Notes: generated by a model from the letters alone, not told the origin. A stretch of 64,000 nt of DNA from Citrobacter freundii ATCC 8090 = MTCC 1658 = NBRC 12681 (GCF_011064845.1 NZ_CP049015.1:2356001-2420000), one strand, 5' to 3'; positions 36,961 to 46,857 are shown, numbered from the stretch's first letter. Translations and numbers: made by a program.

Positions 36961-38547
36961 ATGAGTAATATGAACATAACGCAAATTTTCCGTCGTCTTA
37001 TACCCCGTCAGTTTGGTCTGTTAACCGGCATTTTTTGCATTATTGCGCTGTTCTCTATTTTGCAGGTCGCGTCCTCCTTAATGCTTTCGGCCTCAGTCAG
37101 CGGCGCACAGCATAATGAAGGACGTAATCAACTCGCGCTTATACAGCAGGCGAAGGTTGATGAAGCGCGGGTGGCGTTATTATCTGCCAGCGATTTACTT
37201 AACCGTGCGGGAGTTTATTTTATGCAGGATGCCGCCACCGGTTCGGACGGGAGTTGGCGTCCGTTAATGGAAGAGGCGTACCGGGCGCTGGCGCAGTCAA
37301 AAAGTGCATGGGATACCTGGCGGGATATGAAACCGCAGCCGGAACCGGATCTAACGGAGAGCTATCAGCGTTTTTATAGCGGTATTCTGGAGCAGGCGGA
37401 TGGGCTGATGCAGTCAGGTTCCATTGATGCGTTTTTTGCCGTACCCGTGCAGGCCTTTCAGACGGACTTTAACGCTAATTATGCGCGCTTTCAGCAGAAC
37501 AGTGGGCGACATGCGGAAGCTGGGCGTCAGCAGCTGTTGACCAGTCTTGAGCGTTTACAGAATCTATTTTTGTTTATTCCTCTCGTGCTGGTGGTTATTG
37601 CCTTTCTGATCTGGCGCAGTATGTCCCGTTGGGTGATTATGCCACTGCGACGGCTGATCGATCATATCGATATTTTAGCAGCGGGTGACCTGTCTCGCCC
37701 GGCCCCGCAGGTGAGTCAGTTTAATCGGGAAGTGACGCAATTAAGTTCGCGTATTGCTGCAATGCAGCAAGGTCTCTGCGCGCTGGTGCAGCAGGTGAAC
37801 GATGCCACCACTGCAATGGTAGGAAATATCAACGAACTTGCGCAGAACAATAAACAGCTATATCAGCAGTCGGCGAAACAAAGTGAAGAGTTAAGCAGCG
37901 TGACATCGCATATTTCGTTGCTGGAAATGCATGTTGAGGATAACAGTGGCTTTGCTGAACTGGCGAATCAACGCGCTGTGCAGGCGCGAGATGTTGCGGC
38001 AGGCGGGGACCGAATGATGGCGACGGTAAATACGTCAATGCAAGCGATTGTGACACGTTCGTCTGAAATGCGATGTATTACAACGCTTATCGATAATATT
38101 GCATTTCAGACAAATATCCTGGCTCTTAACGCGGCAATCGAGGCAGCACATGCCGGGGAGCAAGGGCGCGGGTTTGCCGTGGTTGCGAAAGAAGTTGGGC
38201 TGCTGGCGCGAAAAAGCGGTCAGTCTACGCAAAACATTCAGACACTGATTAAACACTCGTTACAGGGCATTGAAGAGGGCTTTCACGCGGTTAACGGACT
38301 GGATAAGAATTTGCAGCAGGTTATCGCACTGGTTGAGAATCTTGGTGCGTTGCTGAACGACATTTCGACTGCAACGTTAAATCAAGGGAACAATATTCAC
38401 CAGTTGACTCGAAAGCTGCATGTCCTGAACGGCGAAGCCCGGCAAACCAGCGATCTGGTGAATGCTGCATCTGACTCTTCCTTGCAGCTACACCATGAAT
38501 CCCGCCAGCTTATGCAGGCCGTGGCCAGATTCCGCCTTCCGGCCTGA
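36961..38547 (+). CDS. Methyl-accepting chemotaxis protein
   Basis: 528 residues. It has a short cytoplasmic N-terminus, a first membrane helix (about 19-42), a periplasmic ligand domain of about 150 residues in the Tar/Tsr four-helix style, a second helix (about 193-213), HAMP, and a signalling coiled coil. The coiled-coil hairpin tip is intact ([20 protein letters not shown], then [13 protein letters not shown]). There is no C-terminal NWETF-like CheR/CheB docking pentapeptide; the protein ends ARFRLPA. E. coli has no chemoreceptor between sad and glsB. The ligand is unknown. The start may instead be the ATG at 36970; neither has a strong ribosome site. Confidence 0.88.
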   Translation: MSNMNITQIFRRLIPRQFGLLTGIFCIIALFSILQVASSLMLSASVSGAQHNEGRNQLALIQQAKVDEARVALLSASDLLNRAGVYFMQDAATGSDGSWRPLMEEAYRALAQSKSAWDTWRDMKPQPEPDLTESYQRFYSGILEQADGLMQSGSIDAFFAVPVQAFQTDFNANYARFQQNSGRHAEAGRQQLLTSLERLQNLFLFIPLVLVVIAFLIWRSMSRWVIMPLRRLIDHIDILAAGDLSRPAPQVSQFNREVTQLSSRIAAMQQGLCALVQQVNDATTAMVGNINELAQNNKQLYQQSAKQSEELSSVTSHISLLEMHVEDNSGFAELANQRAVQARDVAAGGDRMMATVNTSMQAIVTRSSEMRCITTLIDNIAFQTNILALNAAIEAAHAGEQGRGFAVVAKEVGLLARKSGQSTQNIQTLIKHSLQGIEEGFHAVNGLDKNLQQVIALVENLGALLNDISTATLNQGNNIHQLTRKLHVLNGEARQTSDLVNAASDSSLQLHHESRQLMQAVARFRLPA

Positions 38548-38609
38548 CGCTGCGTATTCAGCTCTGTTATACTCGCAGGCCTTTCATACCTGCGAGCAAG
38601 GAGCATGTT

Positions 38610-39536
38610 GTGGCCAGGGCCATGGACAATTCAATTTTAGAGACCATTGTGCAGCAGGTTCGTCCGCTGATTGGTCAGGGTAAAGTCGCTGATTATATTC
38701 CGGCATTAGCCTCTGTCGACGGTTCAAAACTGGGTATTGCTATCTGTACCGTTGATGGACAGCACTATCAGGCGGGAGATGCGCAGGAACGTTTTTCTAT
38801 TCAGTCGATTTCAAAGGTGCTCAGCCTGGTCGTGGCAATGCGTCACTATCAGGAAGAGGAGATTTGGCAGCGTGTCGGTAAAGATCCTTCTGGGCATCCT
38901 TTTAACTCCCTGGTGCAGCTGGAAATGGAGCAGGGTATTCCTCGCAATCCCTTTATTAACGCCGGGGCGCTGGTGGTTTGCGATATGTTGCAAGGGCGTC
39001 TAAGCGCACCGCGTCAACGGATGCTGGAAGTGGTACGGGCGTTAAGCGGTGTTTCGGATATCGCTTATGATGCGACGGTCGCGCGATCAGAGTTTGAACA
39101 CTCGGCGCGTAATGCCGCTATTGCCTGGCTGATGAAATCCTTCGGAAATTTTCACCATGACGTGACCACCGTTTTGCAAAATTACTTTCATTACTGCGCG
39201 CTGAAAATGAGCTGTGTGGAGTTGGCGCGAACCTTTGTCTTTTTGGCAAATCAAGGGCATGCCTTTCATCTTGCGGAACCCGTGGTGACGCCGATGCAGG
39301 CCAGGCAGATCAATGCGCTAATGGCGACCAGCGGCATGTATCAGAACGCAGGGGAGTTTGCCTGGCGGGTCGGGCTTCCGGCGAAATCTGGTGTGGGTGG
39401 CGGCATCGTGGCGATCGTGCCTCACGAGATGGCGATTGCTGTCTGGAGTCCGGAACTGGACCCGGCGGGAAATTCACTGGCCGGTATCGCCGTGCTGGAG
39501 CAATTAACACAACAGCTGGGGCGCTCGGTTTACTGA
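38610..39536 (+). CDS. glsB: Glutaminase B (GlsB, YneH)
   Basis: A 308-residue beta-lactamase-fold glutaminase that hydrolyses glutamine to glutamate and ammonia at neutral pH. The catalytic Ser-x-x-Lys is in [12 protein letters not shown], and the tyrosine and second serine motifs lie in [13 protein letters not shown] and SGVGGGIVA. It is nearly identical in length and sequence to E. coli GlsB. It starts at a GTG with AGGAG seven bases upstream. The TGATG junction couples it to yneG. Confidence 0.94.
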   Translation: MARAMDNSILETIVQQVRPLIGQGKVADYIPALASVDGSKLGIAICTVDGQHYQAGDAQERFSIQSISKVLSLVVAMRHYQEEEIWQRVGKDPSGHPFNSLVQLEMEQGIPRNPFINAGALVVCDMLQGRLSAPRQRMLEVVRALSGVSDIAYDATVARSEFEHSARNAAIAWLMKSFGNFHHDVTTVLQNYFHYCALKMSCVELARTFVFLANQGHAFHLAEPVVTPMQARQINALMATSGMYQNAGEFAWRVGLPAKSGVGGGIVAIVPHEMAIAVWSPELDPAGNSLAGIAVLEQLTQQLGRSVY

Positions 39537-39895
39537 TGAATACGCTCGATCCTCTTTTTGCCCGGCTGGCGAAATCAACGTTTCGCTCGCGGTTTCGTCT
39601 TGGTCAGAAAGAAAGGCAGTATTGTCTGGATAAAGGGGCGCCGGTTATCGAACAACATGCTGCGGATTTTATTGCTAAACGACTGGCACCTGCGTTTCCC
39701 GCCAATGATGGTAAACAGACTCCCATGCGTGGTCACCCGGTATTTATCGCTCAACATGCTACGGCAACGTGCTGTCGAGGGTGTCTGGCGAAATGGCATG
39801 ATATACCTCAGGGCGTAGCGCTAAACGATGAACAAAAACGTTACGTTGTCACGGTTATTTATCACTGGTTAGTGCTTCAGATGAACAAGCCATAG
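39536..39895 (+). CDS. yneG: DUF4186 protein YneG
   Basis: A 119-residue soluble protein of the DUF4186 family, homologous to E. coli YneG over the full length. Conserved features are ARLAKSTFRSRFRLGQKE, a central HPVFIAQHATATCCRGCL with a CCxxC motif that could bind metal, and a final IYHWL. No function is known. Its ATG overlaps the glsB stop, so the two are co-translated. Confidence 0.9.
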   Translation: MNTLDPLFARLAKSTFRSRFRLGQKERQYCLDKGAPVIEQHAADFIAKRLAPAFPANDGKQTPMRGHPVFIAQHATATCCRGCLAKWHDIPQGVALNDEQKRYVVTVIYHWLVLQMNKP

Positions 39896-39914
39896 ATAAC
39901 ATTATCCTATGATA

Positions 39915-39960
39915 TGACCCCTTGTGTTGTGTAATTGTTAAAAGCAGTATGAAGGGGTCA
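39915..39960 (+). other. Long-loop hairpin in the leader of the acetyltransferase gene at 39976
   Basis: TGACCCCTT (39915-39923) pairs perfectly with AAGGGGTCA (39952-39960) across a 28-base AT-rich loop; the ribosome site AAGGAG follows at once. It may end the glsB-yneG transcript or structure the next leader. No family of riboswitch is recognised. Confidence 0.35.
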
Positions 39961-39975
39961 ATCTAAGGAGAAACC

Positions 39976-40503
39976 ATGGCTTCCGGTAAACCCTGCTTTG
40001 TGCTGAGCGCGGCACAGATTCTGTCGCGAATCGACGAGCTCAGCGATGTTCTTGAACGGTGCGTCAATGACGGTGCCTCCATCAGTTTTATGCTGCCCTT
40101 TAATCGCGAAAAATCAGAGCCTTTCTGGATGAACGTCGCGCAAAGTGTTTCTCGCGGAGAACGGATCGTTCTTGGTACGCAAAACGCGCAGGGGGCGCTT
40201 GTCGGTACCGTCCAACTCATTATCGATCAACCTGAAAATCAACCTCATCGTGCTGATGTTGCCAAACTGCTGGTTCACCCCTCAGCGCGACGCGGTGGCC
40301 TGGCTCGTGAATTGATGAACGAACTGGAAAGTTGCGCGCGTCAACAAGGTAAAACGCTGCTGGTGCTTGATACGGCGACGGGCAGTGGCGCGGAGTCGTT
40401 CTACCACAATTGCGGGTGGAAAAAGGTAGGGGTGATACCTGACTATGCCCAAATGCCCGATGGGACGCTGACCGGGACCACACTTTTCTATAAAACGCTC
40501 TAA
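39976..40503 (+). CDS. GNAT-family N-acetyltransferase
   Basis: 175 residues with the acetyl-CoA-binding region VAKLLVHPSARRGGLARELM (Q/RxxGxG/A-like loop) and a C-terminal AESFYHNCGWKKVGVIPDYA strand-helix unit typical of GNAT enzymes. The substrate is not predictable. AAGGAG precedes the ATG. It lies between yneG and uxaB, where my memory of E. coli K-12 has no such gene. It could be an antibiotic/toxin-type or amino-acid acetyltransferase; I see no assigning motif. Confidence 0.82.
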   Translation: MASGKPCFVLSAAQILSRIDELSDVLERCVNDGASISFMLPFNREKSEPFWMNVAQSVSRGERIVLGTQNAQGALVGTVQLIIDQPENQPHRADVAKLLVHPSARRGGLARELMNELESCARQQGKTLLVLDTATGSGAESFYHNCGWKKVGVIPDYAQMPDGTLTGTTLFYKTL

Positions 40504-40559
40504 TTTGTCGCCGGGGATTGATCAAAACAGGGTTTCAATGTATTAAAGTTTGCTAACCT

Positions 40560-40570
40560 ATTGGACCAAT
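40560..40570. promoter_or_regulatory. Candidate ExuR/UxuR operator upstream of uxaB
   Basis: ATTGGACCAAT is a perfect palindrome around a central A and resembles the ATTGGTNNACCAAT hexuronate-regulon operator. It lies 40 bases before the uxaB start. ExuR control of uxaB is known in E. coli. Confidence 0.45.
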
Positions 40571-40609
40571 TCAATCAGGTTGTATGACTAATCATAAAGG
40601 GAACCCATT

Positions 40610-42061
40610 GTGCAAACACTAAATCGTCGCGATTTCCCCGGTGCTCAGTATCCTGAACGCATTATTCAGTTTGGTGAAGGAAACTTCCTGCGCGCCTTTG
40701 TAGACTGGCAGGTTGATCTGCTGAACGAACATACCGATCTGAACGCTGGTGTGGTCATTGTTCGTCCTATCGAAAGTACCTTCCCGCCATCGCTGAGTAC
40801 GCAGGATGGCCTCTATACTACTATCATTCGTGGTTTGAATGAGAAGGGCGAGGCTGTCAGCGATGCTCGTCTAATTCGTTCAGTTAACCGTGAAATCAGC
40901 GTCTATAGCGAATACGATGAGTTCCTGAAGCTGGCACATAATCCTGATATGCGTTTTGTGTTCTCTAACACCACGGAAGCAGGTATCAGTTACCACGCGG
41001 GCGATAAGTTTGACGACGCGCCAGCGGTAAGTTATCCGGCTAAACTGACGCGTCTGCTGTTCGAACGCTTCAGCTATTTTAACGGCGCATTGGATAAAGG
41101 CTGGATTATCATCCCTTGCGAACTGATTGATTATAACGGTGATGCGCTGCGTGAACTGGTTCTGCGCTACGCTCAGGAATGGATGCTGCCGGAAGCGTTT
41201 ATTCAGTGGCTGGATCAGGCCAATGCATTTTGCTCTACGCTGGTGGACCGTATTGTTACCGGCTATCCGCGTGATGAGGTAGCTAAGCTCGAAGCTGAAC
41301 TGGGCTATCATGATGCTTTCCTCGACACGGCAGAACACTTCTATCTGTTTGTCATTCAGGGGCCGAAGTCATTAGCCGCAGAACTACATCTGGATAAGTA
41401 TCCGCTGAATGTCCTGATTGTGGATGACATCAAACCGTACAAAGAGCGCAAAGTGGCGATTCTCAACGGTGCTCACACTGCGCTGGTTCCTGTTGCCTGG
41501 CAGGCAGGATTGGACACCGTGGGCGAGGCGATGAATGACGCAGAAATTTGCGCCTTCGTTGAAAAAGCTATTTATGAAGAAATCATTCCGGTACTGGATT
41601 TACCGCGCGATGAGCTGGCGTCCTTTGCCAGTGCGGTGACGGGGCGTTTCTGCAACCCGTACATCAAGCATCAGTTGTTGTCGATTGCCCTGAACGGCAT
41701 GACTAAATTCCGTACCCGCATATTGCCGCAACTGCTGGCCGGGCAACAGGCCAGCGGTCAATTGCCCGCACGTCTGACGTTTGCGCTGGCGGCGTTGATT
41801 GCGTTCTACCGCGGGGAGCGTAACGGTGAGTCTTATCCGGTCCAGGATGATGCGCCCTGGATTGAACGTTTCCAACAACTGTGGAGCCAACATCGCGATC
41901 GCCAGATAAGTACTGAGGCGTTGGTGCGTACTGTACTGGCGCTCAAAGAACATTGGGAGCAAGACCTGACCCAGGTTTCTGGGCTGGTGGAGCAAGTTTC
42001 TGCCGATCTGGATGCCATCCTGGCAAAAGGCATGCGGGAAGCCGTTAAGCCACTGTGCTAA
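40610..42061 (+). CDS. uxaB: Tagaturonate reductase (altronate oxidoreductase) UxaB
   Basis: A 483-residue NAD-dependent enzyme of the mannitol dehydrogenase family, converting tagaturonate to altronate in galacturonate catabolism. The N-terminal cofactor region has [17 protein letters not shown]; the catalytic core has [17 protein letters not shown]. It is near-identical to E. coli UxaB. It begins at a GTG after AAAGGGAAC. It is transcribed alone and ends at a clear terminator. It is a distant relative of ydfI earlier in the window. Confidence 0.95.
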   Translation: MQTLNRRDFPGAQYPERIIQFGEGNFLRAFVDWQVDLLNEHTDLNAGVVIVRPIESTFPPSLSTQDGLYTTIIRGLNEKGEAVSDARLIRSVNREISVYSEYDEFLKLAHNPDMRFVFSNTTEAGISYHAGDKFDDAPAVSYPAKLTRLLFERFSYFNGALDKGWIIIPCELIDYNGDALRELVLRYAQEWMLPEAFIQWLDQANAFCSTLVDRIVTGYPRDEVAKLEAELGYHDAFLDTAEHFYLFVIQGPKSLAAELHLDKYPLNVLIVDDIKPYKERKVAILNGAHTALVPVAWQAGLDTVGEAMNDAEICAFVEKAIYEEIIPVLDLPRDELASFASAVTGRFCNPYIKHQLLSIALNGMTKFRTRILPQLLAGQQASGQLPARLTFALAALIAFYRGERNGESYPVQDDAPWIERFQQLWSQHRDRQISTEALVRTVLALKEHWEQDLTQVSGLVEQVSADLDAILAKGMREAVKPLC

Positions 42062-42074
42062 GACGACTACCGAC

Positions 42075-42098
42075 AACCCGGCTCAGGCCGGGTTTTTT
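42075..42098 (+). terminator. Rho-independent terminator of uxaB
   Basis: AACCCGGC pairs with GCCGGGTT across TCAG and runs into six T residues. Confidence 0.88.
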
Positions 42099-42276
42099 CT
42101 GGATATAGGTTAGTTACAACATACTGTGTTATTTATATCATTAACCCAGTCTGTAACTTCCGTGCGGCTTCGTTTTGAGCAGGGCAAAAGTTGTTTGGAT
42201 AATGTTGCGATTAACTTGCAACATTGATCGCTATCGCGTCTAATGTGACGGATTTCACATTTTCCCGAAGATAACC

Positions 42277-43191
42277 ATGATCGTTCGTCCCCAACAACAC
42301 TGGATGCGCCTGATATTTGTCTGGCATGGCTCCGTATTATCAAAAATCTTTACCCGGCTGCTTCTTAATTTCCTTCTTTCTATTGTGGTTATTATCATCC
42401 TGCCATGGTATACGATGCTGGGTATCAAATTTACCCTGGCACCGTTCAGCATTCTCGGCGTGGCGATAGCTATTTTTCTGGGGTTTCGCAATAACGCCTG
42501 CTATTCACGTTACGTTGAGGCCCGACACCTGTGGGGGCAGTTGATGATAACTTCCCGCTCATTACTGCGAGAGGTTAAAACCACCTTACCGGACGACGCT
42601 GATCTGAGGTATTTTGTTCATCTGCAAATCGCATTTGCCCACTGTTTACGCATGACTTTACGCCGACAGCCTCAGGCAGAGCCGTTAGCGAAGTACCTGA
42701 GCGAGAAAGATATGCAGACGGTATTTGCCTCACAATCACCGGCAAACCGCATCTTGTTGCTGATGGGCGAGTGGTTGGCCGTACGCAGACGTAATGGTCA
42801 ACTGTCTGACATATTATTTCACAGTTTAAACAATAGGTTAAATGATATGTCTGCAGTACTGGCCGGTTGTGAGCGGATTGCTAATACCCCGGTGCCGTTT
42901 GCTTATACCTTGATCCTTCATCGTACTGTGTACCTGTTTTGTATCATGTTGCCATTTGCATTGGTGGTCGATCTGCACTACATGACACCGTTTATTTCAG
43001 TGCTTATTTCCTATACTTTTATTTCGCTCGACACGCTTGCAGAAGAGCTTGAAGATCCGTTTGGCACTGAGAACAACGATCTGCCGCTGGATGCGATTTG
43101 CAATGCAATCGAAATCGATTTGCTGCAAATGAATGATGAAACAAATGTGCCAGCAAAGCATATGCCGGATAAGCACTATCAACTCACTTAG
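42277..43191 (+). CDS. yneE: Bestrophin-family ion channel YneE
   Basis: A 304-residue inner-membrane protein of the bestrophin/UPF0187 family, similar to the Klebsiella bestrophin that forms a pentameric sodium-permeable channel. Hallmarks are an early WHGSVLSKI segment, GFRNNACYSRYVEARHLWGQ, and the C-terminal EELEDPFGTENNDLPLDAIC motif. Four main hydrophobic segments are visible. E. coli has yneE next to dgcF and uxaB; dgcF is absent here. The last four bases overlap the convergent GFA gene. Confidence 0.9.
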   Translation: MIVRPQQHWMRLIFVWHGSVLSKIFTRLLLNFLLSIVVIIILPWYTMLGIKFTLAPFSILGVAIAIFLGFRNNACYSRYVEARHLWGQLMITSRSLLREVKTTLPDDADLRYFVHLQIAFAHCLRMTLRRQPQAEPLAKYLSEKDMQTVFASQSPANRILLLMGEWLAVRRRNGQLSDILFHSLNNRLNDMSAVLAGCERIANTPVPFAYTLILHRTVYLFCIMLPFALVVDLHYMTPFISVLISYTFISLDTLAEELEDPFGTENNDLPLDAICNAIEIDLLQMNDETNVPAKHMPDKHYQLT

Positions 43192-43565
43192 CGACGTTCG
43201 TTTTGCCACCACGCGGGCTGCATATCGGAAAACGAATGAAACTCCGGTGCAAGGTCTTCATCGTTAGGATCGTCAAAAGCACCGGCTAAAAGCGCAATGA
43301 CCGGGGCGTCATCGATGGCGCCCACGGAGCTGCCGCACTGAGGGCAAAAGGCCCGACTGGTCGTTTCTGATGAGCGCCAGGTTTTTGGTTTTCCGGCTTT
43401 ACCCGTCCATTCTACATTTTCTGCATCAAACTCAATCCAGACGACGGTAGGCGCGCCCGTATGTTTCCGGCATATATCGCAGGAGCAGGTATGGGAATTA
43501 TTAGGACTGCTGGCAGTGAAACGGATCGAGCCACACAGACACCCACCAATGTAGACTTTAGACAT
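43188..43565 (-). CDS. GFA/CENP-V family zinc protein
   Basis: A 125-residue glutathione-dependent formaldehyde-activating (GFA) fold protein. Zinc ligands occur as CLCGSIRF, then CSCDICRKHTG, and later FCPQCGSSVGA. Members of this family bind zinc and small thiols; real enzymatic function is usually unknown. It converges with yneE with a four-base overlap. Confidence 0.85.
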   Translation of the reverse strand: MSKVYIGGCLCGSIRFTASSPNNSHTCSCDICRKHTGAPTVVWIEFDAENVEWTGKAGKPKTWRSSETTSRAFCPQCGSSVGAIDDAPVIALLAGAFDDPNDEDLAPEFHSFSDMQPAWWQNERR

Positions 43566-43697
43566 AACAACTCCCCGTCAGAAACATATTGCAAGACACT
43601 AGCAGAAGCCAGACATAGCCACTAGATCCTTATGATAAAAAGGCGAGGGTACGCATGGCTGATAGTTTATTCCTGTGATCTGCCAGATGATAAACGC

Positions 43698-44456
43698 TTA
43701 ACTATTGCGTCTGGCAACAATAAATAATCGCGGAAATGCCAGTAAAATTTTGCCGTTCTCCTGCAACGGATATTGTTCCTGGAGCAGTTCATGGTAGCGC
43801 GCCAGGTAATGACGTTGCTCGCTTTCGCTCAAATCCTGCAACCAGGGGCGCAGGCCCGTCGAGCTTACCCAGTCGATAATTGCCTGATGCGAATCCATAA
43901 TGTGATAATACGTTGTACGCCAGATATCTACATCACAACCCGCTTCGGTCAAAATATCATAGTAGGCGTGAACGCCAGGAAGCGGAGCACGGCCACGGTC
44001 TGGGTAATCTTGTTCATAAGCCACTTCGCGCATCAATACATGCGTTGGCTCCAGCCAGTTATCTGGCATTTGCACGGCCAGAACGCCATTGTGACTCAGT
44101 TGTGAGACCAGGTGCGGGAATAACTCATAGTGATCGGGTACCCACTGTAACGATGCATTGGCATAAAGCAGATCCACCGGGTGCTCTGCCTGAAACGTAC
44201 TGATATCCGCTTCAATAAAATGGCATTTTGGTAATGTGTTGCGCGCTTCATTCAGCATCGCGGGTGAGGTATCAACCCCAGTTATTTGAGCTGAAGGCCA
44301 GCGCTGATGCAGTAATGCTGTACTGTTTCCCGGGCCACAGCCAAGATCGACAACTGAACGAACACTTTCTAACGCCACTCTGCTAAGTAATTCCGCTGCG
44401 GGTCTTGAACGTTCAGTTTTATATTGCAAATAAAGCGAAGGGTTCCAGTCGGCCAT
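43698..44456 (-). CDS. tam: trans-Aconitate 2-methyltransferase Tam
   Basis: A 252-residue class I SAM-dependent methyltransferase that methylates trans-aconitate, a spontaneous by-product inhibiting aconitase. SAM motif I is [15 protein letters not shown]; other landmarks are FANASLQW-like [16 protein letters not shown] and [17 protein letters not shown], shared with E. coli Tam. I started at the ATG at 44456 ([10 protein letters not shown]), matching the E. coli length and preceded by GGAG; an in-frame ATG at 44501 adds 15 unlikely residues. It is divergent from the next acetyltransferase. Confidence 0.94.
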   Translation of the reverse strand: MADWNPSLYLQYKTERSRPAAELLSRVALESVRSVVDLGCGPGNSTALLHQRWPSAQITGVDTSPAMLNEARNTLPKCHFIEADISTFQAEHPVDLLYANASLQWVPDHYELFPHLVSQLSHNGVLAVQMPDNWLEPTHVLMREVAYEQDYPDRGRAPLPGVHAYYDILTEAGCDVDIWRTTYYHIMDSHQAIIDWVSSTGLRPWLQDLSESEQRHYLARYHELLQEQYPLQENGKILLAFPRLFIVARRNS

Positions 44457-44566
44457 GTATGAATCTCCAGTATAAGAAGAAAAGGCGGAAAGGGGGTTCA
44501 TTAGTCCTTGCCGATAAGCAGCTTCTTTTAGAAGATTATATGAAAATGAATGATAAGGGCAGATTT

Positions 44567-45100
44567 ATGCTGGAAACATCGAGACTGATTCTCCGTCAGT
44601 GGGAAGCGAAAGACAGAGCGCCATTCGCCGCGTTAAATACCGATTCCGATGTGATGCGTTTTTTTCCGGCTCCATTGCTACGGACGGAAAGCGACAATCT
44701 TGCCGCAAGATTCCAGGAAGGCATTACAGAGCGCGGCTGGGGATTTTGGGCCGTTGAACTACAAGAAACACACCAGTTTGTGGGCTGCGTAGGTTTACAT
44801 CCACAACCTGATAAGTTTCATTTTTCACCCTGTACTGAAATAGGCTGGCGTCTTGCGAAATCATTCTGGCATCAGGGGTTAGCATTGGAAGCTGCCGAAG
44901 CCTGCCTGACTTTTGCTTTCGAGGAACTGGCGTTAACTGAGGTGGTTTCTTTTACTTCGGTGCTGAACAAACCGTCTGAGAACCTGATGATACGCCTTGG
45001 CATGAGTAAAGCAGAAGAGTTTGTGCATCCCGCGTTGCCGCCAGATCATCGATTAGCACAACATGTTCTGTATCGTCTGATACGCAGCAGCGCCGTTTAA
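44567..45100 (+). CDS. RimJ/RimL-type GNAT acetyltransferase
   Basis: 177 residues of the Acetyltransf_3 class. The start MLETSRLILRQWEAKD is typical; the acetyl-CoA strand and loop GWRLAKSFWHQGLALEAAEA are followed by a family tail SVLNKPSENLMIRLGM. The ATG at 44567 is placed after AAGGGCAG; upstream in-frame ATGs at 44540 and 44546 are possible but poorly supported. Probable protein or small-molecule N-acetylation; the substrate is unknown. It is the last core-like gene before the mobile islet. Confidence 0.85.
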   Translation: MLETSRLILRQWEAKDRAPFAALNTDSDVMRFFPAPLLRTESDNLAARFQEGITERGWGFWAVELQETHQFVGCVGLHPQPDKFHFSPCTEIGWRLAKSFWHQGLALEAAEACLTFAFEELALTEVVSFTSVLNKPSENLMIRLGMSKAEEFVHPALPPDHRLAQHVLYRLIRSSAV

Positions 45101-45160
45101 CACTATGTTTCAGCTGCACAAGGACGACCAAAAAAACTCAGGTTCTTTCTTACTCCATCT

Positions 45161-45212
45161 TTGTTATTGCAAGCTTAAAAAGTCACCTCCTTGTGCCAGT
45201 TTTAAATGTCAC
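45161..45212. repeat. Direct repeat copy 1, solitary left end of the mobile element
   Basis: These 52 bases match 45823-45873 at all but one substitution and one single-base indel. They hold two inward motifs, AGTCAC and TGTCAC, about 20 bases apart, as also seen at the right end of the transposase unit. It looks like a second left end of the same element. Confidence 0.75.
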
Positions 45213-45274
45213 TTTTTAGTATTGGATTATCAGGGTAATGTATGGTTCTGTCCGTCTTTTAACGCGAATTAACT

Positions 45275-45802
45275 ATGCATTTCTTTTGTGAGCTTATTGA
45301 AAGAAGTACCTCGTTTACACTCTACAGCCTTGAACAGGCAGAAAGTGAAGTGATTGAAAAGCTTCAAACAAGTTCAGCAACCGTACACATTAAACAGCTG
45401 CAGATGCTTCAACTTCAGAGGCCAATTTTTGCCGTGGGTATGTTTTCCATTTTTGAAGCGCATTTACAAAATGGATTGAGTTGTCAAAATGGATTTAAAG
45501 AACTCCGAACTATTCTTGATGCTGCAGGAAAGCATGAACTTAAAGAAAGGTTTGATAACTACTACCTTGCTATTAATGCGCTAAAACATGGAGATGGTGC
45601 AAGTTACAGGCAACTTATAACCAAGAACCATGATCTTGAATTTGATGTTGAAACACCCCACACTCCTGTTTACGAAGAAGGGGATGTTTCAGCAATAAGG
45701 TCTCTCATCAAAGCAGATGATGCTTTTATTCTTGGTTGTGCTGAACTGATCCGAGAAATTTCGGAAACAATTAGCGAACAGCATCCTGACTATTTCGCGT
45801 AG
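45275..45802 (+). CDS. AT-rich unknown gene between duplicated element ends; weak HEPN-like motif
   Basis: A 175-residue soluble, mostly helical protein with no recognised family. The segment AINALKHGDGASY (residues about 99-111) is like the Arg/Asn-x4-His motif of HEPN nucleases, but the usual arginine is missing, so this is only a suggestion. Base composition is visibly more AT-rich than the flanking genes. It is bracketed by two 51-52-base direct repeats that look like the left end of the neighbouring element, so it may be a mobilised cargo gene. No clear ribosome site precedes the ATG. Confidence 0.6.
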   Translation: MHFFCELIERSTSFTLYSLEQAESEVIEKLQTSSATVHIKQLQMLQLQRPIFAVGMFSIFEAHLQNGLSCQNGFKELRTILDAAGKHELKERFDNYYLAINALKHGDGASYRQLITKNHDLEFDVETPHTPVYEEGDVSAIRSLIKADDAFILGCAELIREISETISEQHPDYFA

Positions 45803-45822
45803 TTGAATAGAAGTTACAGTCC

Positions 45823-45873
45823 TTGTTATTGAAGCTTAAAAAGTCACCTCCTTGTGCCAGTTTCAAATGTCAC
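45823..45873. repeat. Direct repeat copy 2, left end of the transposase element
   Basis: Second copy of the 51-52-base repeat. It is followed by CTGAA and an inverted GTGACAT (45879-45885), so ATGTCAC and GTGACAT form a palindrome with a five-base spacer, a likely transposase-binding site. Confidence 0.72.
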
Positions 45874-45988
45874 CTGAAGTGACATGGGCAGGGGAAGGCT
45901 AAGTTCTGAAGGGAAAGGGTGATAAGAGATAAAATATCTGGCCTACCGTAGCAGACCAGATTTATTAGTTTGAAAGGGGGTCGTTGCT

Positions 45989-46693
45989 CTACACAGTAAT
46001 CAATTCTGCAATTTTTGTTGCGACAACTGCCAGCGTATCTTCTCCCGTGTCAAGACCGCTTCGGGATGCGAGCAAGGGGCTGACATTACGGAGAGCTTCA
46101 TACGTTGTGTTATGAACGATCGGGACGAGTTGGTTCCCGGCCAGTAAAGCTGAAAGCTCTTTATCAGCAACACCTTCTTTGGGCAGGCGGTTTAACAGCG
46201 CTGGAGTAACTAATACCAAACCGATTCGAGAATTCGCTAATCCTTTATCGATGGCACGCATCATAGGAACGCCAAGAGCAAGATCTTTTTCGCTAAACCA
46301 TACTTTGACGCCTGCAGCCTCGAGTAAATCGTGCAGCTCTTTGGCTATGCCTTGTCGATCATCACAAGCGTGGCAAAGGAATACATCACGCAAATCAGGC
46401 TTCTCTGCGACAAGTTTCTCTACCGTTTGGCGAATCGGTGTGAGAGATTGCACTTGGGCGGTTGTGTAAGAAACGGAAGAACCCGATTTTGACCAGCGGG
46501 GCTTTGTACCGCTGCTGGATCCACCGCCACTGCTTCCATAACTTCCGCCAGAGCTGCCTGACGAGGAATAGGACGAATAACTATCGTAACTGTAGCTACT
46601 GCGGCGATAACCACTGCGATTGCGACAGGCTGGACAGGCAGCAGCGGCTGCTGCTGAGCTATGTCCACGTACAGGAGCCGTACATCTGGCCAT
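45989..46693 (-). CDS. TIR-domain protein with N-terminal zinc-knuckle-like motif and Ser/Tyr/Gly-rich linker
   Basis: 234 residues in three parts. Residues 1-25 hold C4, H11, C20 and C23, a possible CHCC zinc knuckle. Residues 28-75 are low-complexity Ser/Tyr/Gly. Residues about 102-230 are a TIR domain (DVFLCHACDDRQGIAKELHD, VKVWFSEKDL, IGLVLVTPALL). The glutamate in ADKELSALL (E179) sits where NAD-cleaving TIRs have their catalytic Glu. Bacterial TIRs commonly act in phage defence as NADases or signal synthases, but no partner sensor is obvious here. AAGGGGA precedes the ATG. It follows the transposase on the same strand, inside the element ends, so it is probably passenger cargo. Confidence 0.85.
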   Translation of the reverse strand: MARCTAPVRGHSSAAAAAACPACRNRSGYRRSSYSYDSYSSYSSSGSSGGSYGSSGGGSSSGTKPRWSKSGSSVSYTTAQVQSLTPIRQTVEKLVAEKPDLRDVFLCHACDDRQGIAKELHDLLEAAGVKVWFSEKDLALGVPMMRAIDKGLANSRIGLVLVTPALLNRLPKEGVADKELSALLAGNQLVPIVHNTTYEALRNVSPLLASRSGLDTGEDTLAVVATKIAELITV

Positions 46694-46857
46694 GTTCTGA
46701 TTTCCCCTTAATATTCTGGAAGATATCTGCTATGAGAGTAAAACCAGATACGTAATGGGGATTATTGGTTATAAACCCAACTGCCTTATTTTCAAAAGCT
46801 TGTACTTCATCACACTGTCACAACCGAACCACCCAAAAAATCCAAAAGAGCAGGGCG

